NCBI GenBank assembly: GCA_025175895.1
Contig: CM045998.1
Location: 17,345,153 to 17,409,152, forward strand
Source: Wurfbainia villosa
Lineage: Eukaryota; Streptophyta; Magnoliopsida; Zingiberales; Zingiberaceae
Direction: 5' to 3'
Length of the DNA stretch: 64,000 nt
Position numbers and translations under genes: made by a program. Positions 46,598-56,889 of this stretch are shown here, in pieces (positions within the stretch are counted from its first letter, which is position 1; every line of letters begins with the position of its first letter). Below the pieces are notes generated by a model. That model saw only the letters and a list, made by a program, of their open reading frames with translations. It searched no databases and was not told the DNA's origin.

Positions 46598-48438
46598 TTA
46601 TCCCCACCACGATCGCTGTGTAACAAGTAATCGAGGTATTGTGGATAAAAGTAATCATCTTCTGTCAGAAAGAAAATGGATTCCTCAGCAATATCCTTGA
46701 TTTCCTGAATAGTTTTGCCTTTGTATTGACGATGTTGTTCTTCTGTATAAAATTCAGGATATTTTTCTGCAAAATCAGGAAAATAAGGTGACATATTGAT
46801 GGTACTATACCACATAAGAGGATCATTGTCTTCATCAGTATCAGCTTCTGGATCAATAAGAGTCCAGGCGATGGATTGGGCATTCTTGAGTTCCAGGTCT
46901 TTTAGTTGGAGTTCTAATGCCACAATTGCATTCCTTTCTTGTTGAATGTCAATAGGTTGAGATTTTGAGGTAGACCCAAAATTATTCGCTCCTCTTGGAG
47001 TAGAATCAAGATTATCCACTTGCATAACCTTTGGTGATGCTATCTTTTCCAGAATTAATTGTGCTATTGATTCATGCTTCTGCAAAAATATAGGTGTATC
47101 AGTCATATTAAATGCTAATATACCTATTTCTCCTCTGTAGTCAGGATCAATGACACCTCCGCCAATGAGAATGCCTTTATAGTAAGATGCACTAGATCTT
47201 GGAGCAATACGTCCATATGTTCCAGGTGGCATTTTAAGAGCTATTCCGGTGGAAAGATTAGCTCTACTCCATGCGGGAATATCTTGGTCTCTGGAAAGAA
47301 ATAGATCATATCCTGCAGCCTGATTAGTTCCCCTTCTTGGAATTAATGGTTGCCCCAATGATCCTGTAATAAATTGAACTAATAAAGGCTCCTCTTCAGG
47401 CTCTTTTTCTTCAACTAGCACTGCTATTGTGTTGTGTAATTCTTCCTCATCACTTTGTATTTCTTCATCTTTTGAATTATATCTTGGTGCTGATGAAGTT
47501 GAAGCAACATGATAATTTGAAAATTTTATCACCACATTTCCATCCAAAGAGTTCCTTGAATTCACCTCCGTTGGTTGCATTGGTATGGCTATAGCTGATT
47601 GCCGTATTACCCAGTTTTGTCCTAACAAATTTTGAGTGTTATAGCTTCTTCCGGCAAGTGCTCTCACACCATGACTTGCTAAATAATCTACCACATTCTG
47701 TACCTCATAAGCAAACCCAACATTGGGAGTGTTTGATAGTCTTTCCACTAGGCCTCTGGTTATCAGGAAGTTGGCTTCTCCGTGCTGCCAATTTTCATAA
47801 CCCCTTGCTAAAATGGAGATCTGTATATTTCTGTAAAAATCAGAAATTGTTAACATAGTATTTGGAATTACATATACTAACTGAGTTCCTTGTGTAAGAT
47901 CTATCTCCATTGTGGCAAAGATAGCTTGATCACCCTGCCATCTGTTATCTCGGAAAATTATTAAAGCAAGAGTTCCTTCTTCTTGTCTGTGTAATATTTG
48001 AATTCTAACTTGAATTACCCCCATGTGTATGAATCGCATACCACTCCTTTGAAGTTGTTGAAAACTTTCAGGTTGGATAAAAGTTCTATCCACCTGGTTA
48101 TTGGTAACTAGTACGACCTCCTCAGCTCTGTGTATGTAGACTCTATGATGTACATCATCTCGTCTTGAATGATACAGAACTTCTGCTAGTACAATAGAGG
48201 CTCGTTCTTGCATAGAAAGTCTAAGTTGAACTTGAGGGTCCATCTGTTGTTCAAGGGTGTGATTATATGGTTCCCCTGTGAATCCCCTAGAAATTCTTCG
48301 TAGATTCCTTTGGAGATTATATCTTCTTCGTTGATTTTGTCTGTAATCTCGGATCTGATCTTCAAAAAGGGGGGCTTCTCCTTCTCTTCTGGTAATACTG
48401 GTAACAGGTGGGTTGGTAGTAACAGTCCTCGTTGTCAT
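46598..48438 (-). pseudogene. EPRV1 ORF3, first part: movement protein and dUTPase
   Basis: The frame begins at the ATG at 48438 inside ORF2's stop (ATGA). Residues about 60-310 are the movement protein, which opens plasmodesmata for virus spread. Residues about 365-492 (46960-47345) form a dUTPase, with the family motifs AAGYDL, GRIAPRSS, GVIDPDYRGEIG and RGANNFGST. Such an enzyme lowers dUTP and could protect cDNA from uracil. About 120 more residues follow before the copy ends at 46598, where unrelated frame of the flanking fragment follows. No stop interrupts this part. The reading phase at 46598 matches that at 54303, consistent with the two ends having been adjacent in the circular genome. 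Confidence 0.88.
46960..47345 (-). other. dUTPase domain in EPRV1 polyprotein
   Basis: Trimeric dUTPase motifs appear in the usual order and spacing: motif 1 AAGYDL, motif 2 GRIAPRSS, motif 3 GVIDPDYRGEIG, motif 5 RGANNFGST; motif 4 is weaker (HESIAQLIL). The active-site Asp of motif 3 and the Arg and Phe of motif 5 are kept, so the integrated copy shows no disabling change here. The second virus in this window, EPRV2, lacks the domain at the same place. Confidence 0.9.
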
Positions 48439-48830
48439 TTACGGGCCTTTAACTTTTCCTGTTCAAATAGAGTATAGGGGTTATTAAAAACCAGTAATTT
48501 ACCAGTCTTCTCAAATGGTTTTTCTGAGATCTTGAGAGCTCGTATTCTGTCGTTAAGACTGTTGATAACTGCTTCAGGAAGACTAGCTTCCTTTTGTGCT
48601 GGTTGTGCCTCCAACTTCTGCAGTCTTTCTTCAATATTATTGAGTTGCTCTTTAATAGCAATTAGCAACTGAATTTGAGTATTGTTTTGTTTTACTGCTA
48701 TTTTTGAGACTGTTAAGTTTCCTCCTTCTGTTCCTACTTTACAAAACCCTAGGGCTGGTGCTTCAAAATTTTCCAAGGCTTGTAACGCTTCCTTGTAGCT
48801 GCTTGTTGCTTGGGTATTTATGTAACTCAT
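48435..48830 (-). CDS. EPRV1 ORF2, virion-associated protein
   Basis: 131 residues, intact. The start codon at 48830 overlaps the ORF1 stop (ATGA), and its stop overlaps the ORF3 start in the same way. The N-terminus contains SYKEALQALENFEAPALGF, followed by a predicted coiled coil (around residues 55-80, LLIAIKEQLNNIEERLQKLE) and a basic C-terminus (EKLKARK). This fits the badnavirus ORF2 product, a small nucleic-acid-binding, virion-associated protein. Translation would rely on leaky scanning, as the ATGA linkage suggests. Function is by family and position. Confidence 0.82.
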   Translation of the reverse strand: MSYINTQATSSYKEALQALENFEAPALGFCKVGTEGGNLTVSKIAVKQNNTQIQLLIAIKEQLNNIEERLQKLEAQPAQKEASLPEAVINSLNDRIRALKISEKPFEKTGKLLVFNNPYTLFEQEKLKARK

Positions 48831-49153
48831 GAAGCGAAAGATTCCAGCTTTTTAAGAACCACTTCAATTCTTCTCAGATCTCTCTTTGTTTCTTCTGCAA
48901 CCCTTAATATTTGTTCTTCAATTTGCTTAAGGGTTAATATTTCTTCCTTGACTCTTTCTGACTCTTCGTGAATCTTATTGAAATGTTTCAAATGCACTCG
49001 GCAAGACAGACACACTTTATCATAAATTACTGAAATATTATGAGCTAATTCTTTTACTCCTGGCTTTGTCTCTGCTAAATCAAGGTACTCTAAATTAGAG
49101 GTTCGCGATTTTGTATACCATTCCTGAATTGATTTTTCCCATTGTTCAGACAT
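48827..49153 (-). CDS. EPRV1 ORF1, badnavirus P1-like protein
   Basis: 108 residues from the ATG at 49153. The start (MSEQWEKSIQEWYTKSRTSN) and the NLEYLDLA and KELAHNIS segments are typical of the badnavirus ORF1 family; the C-terminal half is helical and charged (coiled-coil-like). It is shorter than many family members. Some badnavirus ORF1 use a non-AUG start, so an upstream start is possible. The role is poorly known; association with virions has been reported for the family. The frame is intact. Confidence 0.82.
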   Translation of the reverse strand: MSEQWEKSIQEWYTKSRTSNLEYLDLAETKPGVKELAHNISVIYDKVCLSCRVHLKHFNKIHEESERVKEEILTLKQIEEQILRVAEETKRDLRRIEVVLKKLESFAS

Positions 49154-49489
49154 TTACTTCATCTAATTTTTTACGGCTTAGGAGTAGTTAAATTTGCTTA
49201 CTCACCTGACTCACAACTACCACATCATGGATTTACGTGTACTGCAGTCTTTTGTAAACAAATATCTTGCTCGGTCGCCTTATCAAAATTAGATAACATA
49301 AACTTTCTTTACTTCTATCCTAAAGTAATCTTATAATGGGCTTATTAGGTCCAGCCTCTGTGCCACCTTAGGGATTACTTCAGTTTTTTCAAGAAATTCT
49401 GCAAAGGGTTTTTCACTTTGTAAAGGTATATTCTAAAATCGTTTTCCCTAACTTAGAGCACCCTTAATAATTAGTTAGCCATAGAACTA

Positions 49490-49501
49490 GCTCTGATACC
49501 A
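49490..49501 (-). other. EPRV1 tRNA-Met primer-binding site (genome position 1)
   Basis: The minus strand reads TGGTATCAGAGC followed by TAGT, the tRNA-Met complement that starts minus-strand DNA synthesis in badnaviruses. It lies between promoter and ORF1. Confidence 0.92.
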
Positions 49502-49853
49502 AAAATGGGCAGAAACGGCTTCTAAATTTTAACACAGATTTGGTAAATAAAATTAGCAAAAATTTACACAAACTGTATTAGAATTTAGGATCAAACTTAC
49601 AAACTGACTTATAAAAGACTTACAAAGCTTCTCACTTCACACCTTAAACTTCAAGATGGCTCGTTGTACTTCTTCGAGTCTTGCAAGAAGAGTGCGGGGG
49701 TTTATTTATAGAATGAGGATAGGATCAAATCTTTGGGGATAAGATCGAATCCTATTCTGCGTCTGCCGCACTGACAATACTTTAGTAAAGAAGGGCTCCC
49801 CGGGGCTCACTTCTTTAATAATTTACATAGTTTTGGGCCCACCATATGCTCCA
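49502..49853 (-). promoter_or_regulatory. EPRV1 intergenic region with pregenomic RNA promoter
   Basis: Between the ORF3 stop (49854) and the primer site. The minus strand has a TATA box CTATAAATAAA at 49701-49711 followed by GC-rich CCCCCGCACTC, the expected pregenomic RNA promoter. A hairpin-prone stretch centred on CCCCGGGG (about 49790-49815) lies near the end of ORF3 and is duplicated at 46290-46315 in the left fragment. Whether the promoter works in the integrated copy is unknown. Confidence 0.75.
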
Positions 49854-52800
49854 TCAAGGTGGTGCTTGTCTGATCGTTCTAAAAGTATCTTGGAGCGTAT
49901 TGTGTGTCCTCCATAGTGCTTGTCGTGATTCTCTGACTTCTGGTACTTTTTCTTGAAAATATGCTTTCCTATCGTTTTCACGATGCCTTCGATTATTAAA
50001 GTCATATTCTTTTGCTTGCTGGATAAGCTGTAGCTCCTTGAGTGCAAGAGAAAGTTTGTCCATAGCCTCTTCTTCAATGATTCCCATTGCTTTTCGTTGC
50101 TGATGTTCCGCAGGTTCAAAGGTTTGTTTTCCTGTGGAAGCAATCAATGATTCATATTGGGTTAGTAATGGGTACATTGTAGATGTCATCCCATATTTTT
50201 CTTCCACAGCTATGTTTGGTGACATGTCTTGTCGCAGCATAAGCATTGTTTCTCATTTTGAAGACTTCATGCTTATTTTATTGAGTAGTCCAGCCAATTT
50301 GTTTTCAGCAAGTTGATTTGGTTGTTGTTGAAGTTGGGTTAGGGCTTCCTCCACAGTTGTCATTATTTGGAACGTCGTGCTACATGAATCCTGTATCAAA
50401 GAAAACACTAATCGAGATAATGAGTCAGCTAGTAAATTTTCTTTGCTGCCAATATGCTGGAACTGGACAGGAATTCCAATTCCTGTAATAAAATCTGTGA
50501 AATTCATCCATCGAACTCTGGAAGGCTTATTCTGAGCTGTCTTGTTGAAGAAACTGATAATTGCCTGACAATCTGTTCTAATTGTCAACTCTGTTTTGTC
50601 AAGATAATATATCTTAAAATTGTTCAGGCTATTCATAACTGCATGAATTTCTGCATCAATTGTTGATTTGATGGGATTAAACCTTCCACTAGCGTATGCA
50701 CAGATTTTCTCATGTATTTTGGAGTCAAACTGTTGTTGCTTCCACTTGCAGATACCACCCCATCCTTCCATACATCCGTCTGTTTCTATTACAATGTAAC
50801 AATTTTCTGGTGATATTTGTAAATCTGGAAGTTTACCTATCATTTCCTTGATGTTGTCCACAATAGCCCAATCTTGCTTATTCATTTTCTTTTCTCCTGT
50901 AGGACTTGTCTTTGAATATAGAGGCCCTAGCAATTTACCCATGTTAGGAATATAACTTCGAGAGTAATTAAGAAGGCCTAACCATGACCGGAGTCCTTTT
51001 GTTGTTAATAATTCTTCCTTTCTGAAGTCCGTAATTTTCTTGATGATGTGGGGCTGAAGTTTGATACTTCTATTGCCAATAGTTGCTCCCAAAAAATCAA
51101 TTGTATTGGATGCTATTTTCATTTTTGTTGGGCTCAGAATAAGACCATTCTTTGTGCAGATTTGGATCATCTTCTTCAGATGTATTTCATGTTCCTGTTC
51201 ATTTTTTGAGAATACAAGAATATCATCAATGTAGACTACAATAAAATGTTCAGTACCTTTGAAACATTCATCCATTTTTCTTTGAAATATTGCTGGGGCA
51301 TTTTTAAGACCAAAAGGCATGACCAACCACTCATATAATCCATCAGGAACCCAGAAAGCAGTCCATTCTATTGAGTCAGGGTGCATTGTGACTTGATGAA
51401 ATCCACTTTTCAAATCAAACTTTGAGTATATCATACTGGTTCCTACCCTTTTAATAATAGTATTGATACCTGGTAAAGAATACTGATCCTTATGAGTGTT
51501 GTCATTTAATCTTTTGTAATTGAACACCATTCGTTCTTTTCCCTTGGTTTCCTTCCCTGTGACTGGGTCTACTATTGTTCCTGAATTTACAAAAAAAGCT
51601 GTTGTTCTATGATGACTTCTGCTGGGTCTTATTACCTTTAAATCCAGGAGGGCCTTGATATGTCTTGCAAAGGTATCTTGTAATTGAGGTGTAACATGCT
51701 TTAAGGGACGATCTTCTATTGTTAGGTCTGGATTTTTGATATCCAGTTTGCACTGAATCCTATTTCTTTTCCAGTGTTTCAGTGGATCCTCTCCAATGAT
51801 GCCTGCCTGTTTCAAAGTTTCAATGGTATCATGAAATTTTTCCTGAAAACTTGAATTACTTATCTGACTTATTGAGGCAAATTCTTTGATGGCATAGTAT
51901 TCTTCTTCGTCAAGGTTCAGTTCCTCTAGTGTGGCCGTAATGGAGGTTTCCTGCTGTGTTTTGACAGTTGTAATGTTTTTATAGAATGTGACTTCATTTC
52001 CTTCTATTCGTATACCTCCATAAGTTGACCTGATGAAATTGCAGCCTAGAATCATCTGAATTCCTCCGCCAATCTTCATAGGAAAAGAATATGTATAGGG
52101 TATTCTGTAGGTGTGTTCCCCTATTTTCATGTATCCGCCCTTCAGTTTCTTGTCAACAGTTGTCTGAGAATTAATTCCGCTGAAATTAACTGTAAAGGTG
52201 TTTGGTTCAACTGCTTCCTTTGGTACTGTTGCCAGATCTATACAACAAGTAGTTGCTCCTGTGTCTAATATTGCATTAACACTAAAAAGGGGAATATCAG
52301 GAATTTTTAGTTCAACCACAAGGTTATAGAGTCTATTAGTAAATGCCTTTGGTTTTTCTGAGACTAAAGCAGTTACCTCCTTGAAATTTCCTTCATCAAT
52401 AAGGACGGTAGTTATTTCTGTTGCTTCTTCAGTTTGCAGTAATTCTTCAACTTGTTTCTTTAAATCTTTTACTTCAAGCTCAAGCTGATCCTTTTGAAGC
52501 TGGAGTTCTTCTAACTCAACATCCCTTTCTAGTGTTATTGCTGAGATCTCATTTTGGAGTTTTTCAATCCTTTCTTCTTTTTCCTTTTGCAATTCCAGTT
52601 TTTCCTTTTGATGCTGCTCTTTGGTAGTTTCAATTTCTGATTTCATTCTGGCCATTTCTTCTTCAAGCCATACAATGTAATTTTGCTGCTCCTGTATCAA
52701 AGATCTTGAGTTAAAATAAACAGGTTCATGTTTTTCGACAGGTACCTTTGTATCAAAATAAAGAGGTCCACATTGGCCACATGAAGCAATCTCACATTCT

Positions 52801-54303
52801 GGACAATAAATACGCCATTTCTTCATAGCTTCACATCCACAAGTATGACATTTAAGGACTTGCTGTTCTATCTCACTGTTATACTTCCATTTGTGCTGAC
52901 AATTATGCTGCTTTTCTGATACCCTGATTAGACATCTGTATCCTCCGGGCTTACCTACCCAGTAAGTCCTATCTTCTTCTCTGAAGACATTAATAAATTC
53001 CTGCATAATTCCTTGAAAATTCACACATTCTTCATTTTCAGATAAACTATATATAGCATCACTTTGAGGATCTCCTTCCTGGACTGACATAATATCATAA
53101 TCTTCGGGAAGTTCCAGACCTTCAAACATTGCTACCCTTTTAATATTTCTTTTATCACTAGGGCAATCATGAGCAAAGTGTCCTTCTTCTCCACATAAGA
53201 AGCATTTACACTTCTTATTTCTTAAAAGATGCTTTCGCTTTTCAACTCTGGCATGAGTATTGTGTGGCTTGCCTTTGTAGGTTGTTGACTTTCGGGCGCC
53301 TATCCTTCTTTTGTCTTGATTATAGTATCCTGCTATAGGAATTTCTTTACAAAAAGACAAATCTTTAAGTGATCTGCTGAAGGCTGCCTCTTTACATCTC
53401 TCTTCTAAGTATTTGTACGTGAATAAAATTCTGGGGTGTACTCCGACTTGGCTTCCACTGTATCTGTTTTCAAAAGCTTCTTTTACTTTCCTTCCTAGAT
53501 CTCCGGGTAGCTTGATCCAAAACTTTTCTGATAATTCTGGACTTATGAATAATTTTCCTGTTTTAGAGGCTAATCTCAAATATTCATTCATGAATGGGAT
53601 TACCTCTTTAATACTGTTGCAGCTTATTCTTTCCAAATCCCGATAAGCTTCATCTTGCATTGCTGTAGATCCTTGGAAAGGGTCTTCTAATGTAAACATC
53701 CTTCTGATTTGGGATATAATTTTCTGAGTTCCCTCCCTTCCATCAGATGCATTGAGAATTTCTTGATATTCTTGAGGATAACTCATTCGCCATTGTATCC
53801 ATGCTAGTTTTTCAGATTCACCGAGCAGATTTTCAATGAATTCTGCCTTTTCCTTTCCGCTGTCAAAAGTCTGCAAAGAAACAAGGTTTTTAGTGATGCT
53901 TTCCCATCTCATAAAGACATCATCAAAAATCCCAAGTTGTGTAGGTAAGACTAGGATTGCCCCTTGCTGCTGTTGAGCTGATGGTAAATTTCATAACCCA
54001 GAATAATCTTTAGATTTAAAGCTTATTTTTCCTCTGGGTATATCAAATTCAGGTCTTTCTGGTCGTAACGAGGCTGTGGCAGGTGGATACCCAACTGGAC
54101 CCATCGCAGTGTCTTGAGGGGGTCTATAATTGGAAACTGCTGAAGATGAAGAGGCCAGTAATTCATTTAGCTTTTGTATTTGAGGGTATTCCATATTCCA
54201 GTCTTCCTCATCATGTCCTGCCGCTAATACTTCATCTTCCTGAAATAAATGAGAAAATTCTTGTTGCAATTCATCTGGAATGGAAATAAGATCACCTGTA
54301 GTA
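49854..54303 (-). pseudogene. EPRV1 ORF3, second part: coat protein, protease, RT and RNase H with two stops
   Basis: One minus-strand frame with TGA at 53991-53993 (in coat protein) and at 50253-50255 (after RNase H). Order: coat protein (54300-53150) ending in zinc finger CFLCGEEGHFAHDC; second Cys motif CX2CX11CX2CX4CX2C (52771-52860); coiled coil (52440-52680); aspartic protease with DTGA near 52255; RT with YIDD (51222-51233); RNase H (IETDGCMEGWGG near 50780); and a C-terminal tail of about 130 residues to 49854. The duplicate at 54304-54804 has CGA where 50253 has TGA, so the second stop looks like a C-to-T change at a CpG. Confidence 0.9.
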
Positions 54304-54804
54304 TTCCGCAGGTTCAAAGGTTTATTTTCCTGTGGAAGCAATCAATGATTCATATTGGGTTAATAATGGGTACATTGTAGATGTCATCCCATATTTTTCT
54401 TCCACAACTATGTTTGGTGACATGTCTTGTCGCAGCATAAGCATTGTTTCTCGTTTTGAAGACTTCATGCTTATTTTATTGAGTAGTCCAGCCAATTTGT
54501 TTTCAGCAAGTTGATTTGGTTGTTGTTGAAGTTGGGTTAGGGCTTCCTCCACAGTTGTCATTATTTGGAACGTCGTGCTACATGAATCCTGTATCAAAGA
54601 AAACACTAATCGAGATAATGAGTCAGCTAGTAAATTTTCTTTGCTGCCAATATGCTGGAACTGGATAGGAATTCCAATTCCTGTAATAAAATCTGTGAAA
54701 TTCATCCATCGAACTCTGGAAGGCTTATTCTGAGCTGTCTTGTTGAAGAAACTGATAATTGCCTGACAGTCTGTTCTAATTGTCAACTCTGTTTTGTCAA
54801 GATA
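54304..54804 (-). repeat. EPRV1 flanking fragment, right part
   Basis: 501 bp matching 50106-50606 without indels: RNase H end and ORF3 tail. It is open across the position of the TGA at 50253. It joins the E LTR at 54804/54805 and the 7.7-kb genome at 54303/54304. Confidence 0.9.
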
Positions 54805-54832
54805 CCTCTAGCACGTCACCAAAGGTCCTATA
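54805..54832 (+). repeat. Element E 3' LTR, final 28 bases
   Basis: CCTCTAGCACGTCACCAAAGG continues the LTR exactly where it stopped at 46262, compared with CTAGCATGTCACCAAAGG at 26957. It ends TATA where the 5' LTR has TACA. Confidence 0.82.
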
Positions 54833-55200
54833 GTATTGGTATCAGTATCGACGGTGACAACTGGCAACCGTCGATGATACTGGGTGACAACGAAGGTGAT
54901 GATGAGCAGCAGTGATGATCGACAATCGGTGGGAAATGATCGACAACCGACGGCGGGTGACAAGTAGTGGGTGGTGATCGACGGTCGGTGACCGATAGCT
55001 AACGATCGACGGTCGGCGATCGACGGTCGACGATCGACAGTGACTATCGATGATGTTCGACCGTCAGCGGCGGTGATTGACGGTCAACGGTCGGCTATCG
55101 ACGACCGACGATCGATGGTCAATGGTGGGCGATAAGCGACCGACGACTGGCTGCGGTGGTGGTCAACGATGGTAGTGGCGAGTGATCAACTAAGGTTTTG
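54833..55200. repeat. GC-rich degenerate repeats built on GATCGACGGTC
   Basis: After GTATTGGTATCAG (a primer-site-like string), the sequence is dominated by imperfect repeats of CGACGGTCGGTGATCGAC and variants, with many CGA/TCG inverted motifs. No frame of note. This could be a decayed minisatellite. Confidence 0.55.
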
Positions 55201-56469
55201 ATTATATTATGATGAAATTGAGAGTTGATAAAATTTGAGGGATAATTTTTAAAAAAATATTTTTTAACTCTGGAATCAAGAAAAATCTTACCCTCGCCTA
55301 GGTAATGTGATTATGGGTTTCATGCCTCATTTGCTGATGTAGTGGGCATGCTTCATTACTTGAGAATTACTTATCCCTTGAACCAAACAAGGTCATTATG
55401 GATAACCTTAGATGCATAACCAAAGTTATCCATGATAACCTTGAACCAAATGCACTCTTAGGGTTTTGGAGAAGGGGGTCTTCTTCCGCATCTTCTTTCG
55501 AGCGCGCGCCATGGGGGTGGGGGGGGGGGGGGGGGAGAGGTCTTCTGGGAAAGGAAAGAGGGGGCAGTGGTGGGAGGATGTTATGGGGGATGCAACCCTC
55601 ACTTTGGCCATAGGGGTTCATTAAGCACTCTTCTTCTTAGGTCCCATTACAAGACCATGGGATTTTGGAACCAATCCAAGGGAACAGTCTCATTCGAATG
55701 GTCGATTCGGCGTCCATCATTGGAGAGTGACCGTGGCTCCTCTGTCGGAGATAGTTGCTACATGATGCTTTGGTTACTCCTCGAAAGAGGCTCGTTTAAG
55801 CGTCGTCATCTGTAACTTTAATGTCGAACTCTAGAGTTGGAAAGGAACACAAAGGCTTCATCGCCGATTACATCGATCCGATTAGTGTGCTTGCTTTTAT
55901 GGTATGGTGACTTTTCTTATTATTGTTACTTTCGACATAGGTTTCCAGCATAGGTATGGTGTGAGGGTTCCTTTGGCTACTGAGTACATTGCTGACATTT
56001 TTAGTTATTGCACTTGAGTTGATTTTAGGGGAAGGATTACATTAGAGCCAATCTGTGGTCCAGAAAACTTTAGGGTTACAACATCATAATCAAAAATAGT
56101 TGTCAACTTAGATGATCTATAAATGGGCAAGAATGAAGGAAACGGAAATTGGGTGGTACTGATGAGATTTTCTCTTACCTCTTTGTGAATAATAATGAGA
56201 TTTGACCCATAGTTGCTAAGCGGGATAATGATGCATTTAGAATTCTAAGGAAACTGAACTCTATATACTTGTTTGAGCAAGGCCTGAAAAGCAAGAGCAA
56301 ATAGATTCTAGTGATGCATTATTGTGGTCTAAGTACTTCAATTATTTTTGTATGTTATATATCTCATCTATTCGACTGAAGAAAATATACTTTGCAACCA
56401 GTTTGTTGATTATTAGAAGCTCTAAAACAATTTCACCTTTCTAGATCTCACGAGTACTCAAACTAAAAT
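55201..56469. other. Unassigned, no supported gene; poly-G run
   Basis: AT-rich and mixed sequence without a recognised protein. A G-run of about 17 bases sits near 55518-55535 in a purine-rich stretch. Repeated phrases such as CCTTGAACCAAA occur near 55375 and 55440, as in some small transposons, but no paired ends or target duplication were found. Confidence 0.5.
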
Positions 56470-56740
56470 TTGATGCGATGGAGCTTGCTTACTGCTTCTA
56501 TTCTTTTCTTGTTGATCGTGGTTTTCCTCACATTTGATGCACTCTTTGCCATCTTCTGCATTGCTTTTACATGCCTCATTGGAATTGCACTATGCTATTG
56601 CTTGCCTCGTGTTATTGCAATGCTTTGTTCTATAAATATGTCGTTGGTGCTTCAGAGGCAGACATTAGCGAATTACCTCCACTGAATGTGTTCTTCCAAA
56701 GGAAAGTGTATTTGAGATAACGAGCAAGGAGGTCTTCTTC
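56470..56740 (+). pseudogene. Fragment of a membrane RING E3 ubiquitin ligase gene
   Basis: One frame reads a hydrophobic segment (FDALFAIFCIAFTCLIGIAL, then CYCLPRVIAML), and after a shift near 56640 another frame reads VGASEADISELPPL. This order matches the transmembrane part and the linker before the RING domain in plant RING E3 ligases of the At4g11680/At1g12760 type. The RING cysteines, which should follow, are absent, as is the N-terminal part. The piece is too short and broken to be a gene; it may be a captured or processed fragment. Identification is from memory of the family. Confidence 0.55.
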
Positions 56741-56889
56741 TTGGACTATTCTTATTCCTATTCGATAAGTGCTATGGCAGAAGAAGAGGGGGCTTTTTTC
56801 TTCTTCTCGGATATCCTTCTAGCATCACAAAAGATACACTTCTTCTCTTTCTTACCATGTATTATTTTTACTGTATTTAATATATTTTC
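56741..56889. other. Unassigned, no supported gene
   Basis: T-rich sequence with short frames only; nothing recognised. Confidence 0.5.

Larger units (their letters stand above)
46263..54804 (-). mobile_element. EPRV1: endogenous badnavirus-like pararetrovirus in the E LTR
   Basis: 8542 bp of minus-strand viral DNA splits the E LTR at a C-run. Badnavirus traits: three frames linked by ATGA overlaps, a tRNA-Met primer site, a TATA promoter, and the Cys motif CX2CX11CX2CX4CX2C after the zinc finger. Pieces at both ends (46263-46597, 54304-54804) match 49765-50099 and 50106-50606 inside it without indels. So a 7.7-kb genome (46598-54303) lies within an 836-bp fragment of the same virus. Integration is not part of the viral cycle; such copies arise by illegitimate recombination. 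Confidence 0.9.
26330..54832 (+). mobile_element. Element E: gag-only copia element, host of five later insertions
   Basis: A 5' LTR remnant (26330-26980), primer site, gag and 3' LTR starting at 30300 form one plus-strand element. Its body without TRIM and MITE is about 2.1 kb, with gag but no protease, integrase or RT, matching the class called TR-GAG (terminal repeats with GAG). The 3' LTR is split by D, C and EPRV1; its pieces are 30300-30539, 36250-36295, 44983-46262 and 54805-54832, about 1.58 kb together. It needs enzymes from relatives such as A or C to move; that is inference. Confidence 0.85.

Noticed and set aside
55201..55470. Possible MITE with CCTTGAACCAAA ends
   Set aside because: The two phrases are in the same orientation, and no inverted ends or target duplication were found.
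55518..55535. Poly-G run as a functional G-quadruplex
   Set aside because: A single homopolymer run in purine-rich sequence; length may be a sequencing artefact and nothing around it suggests function.
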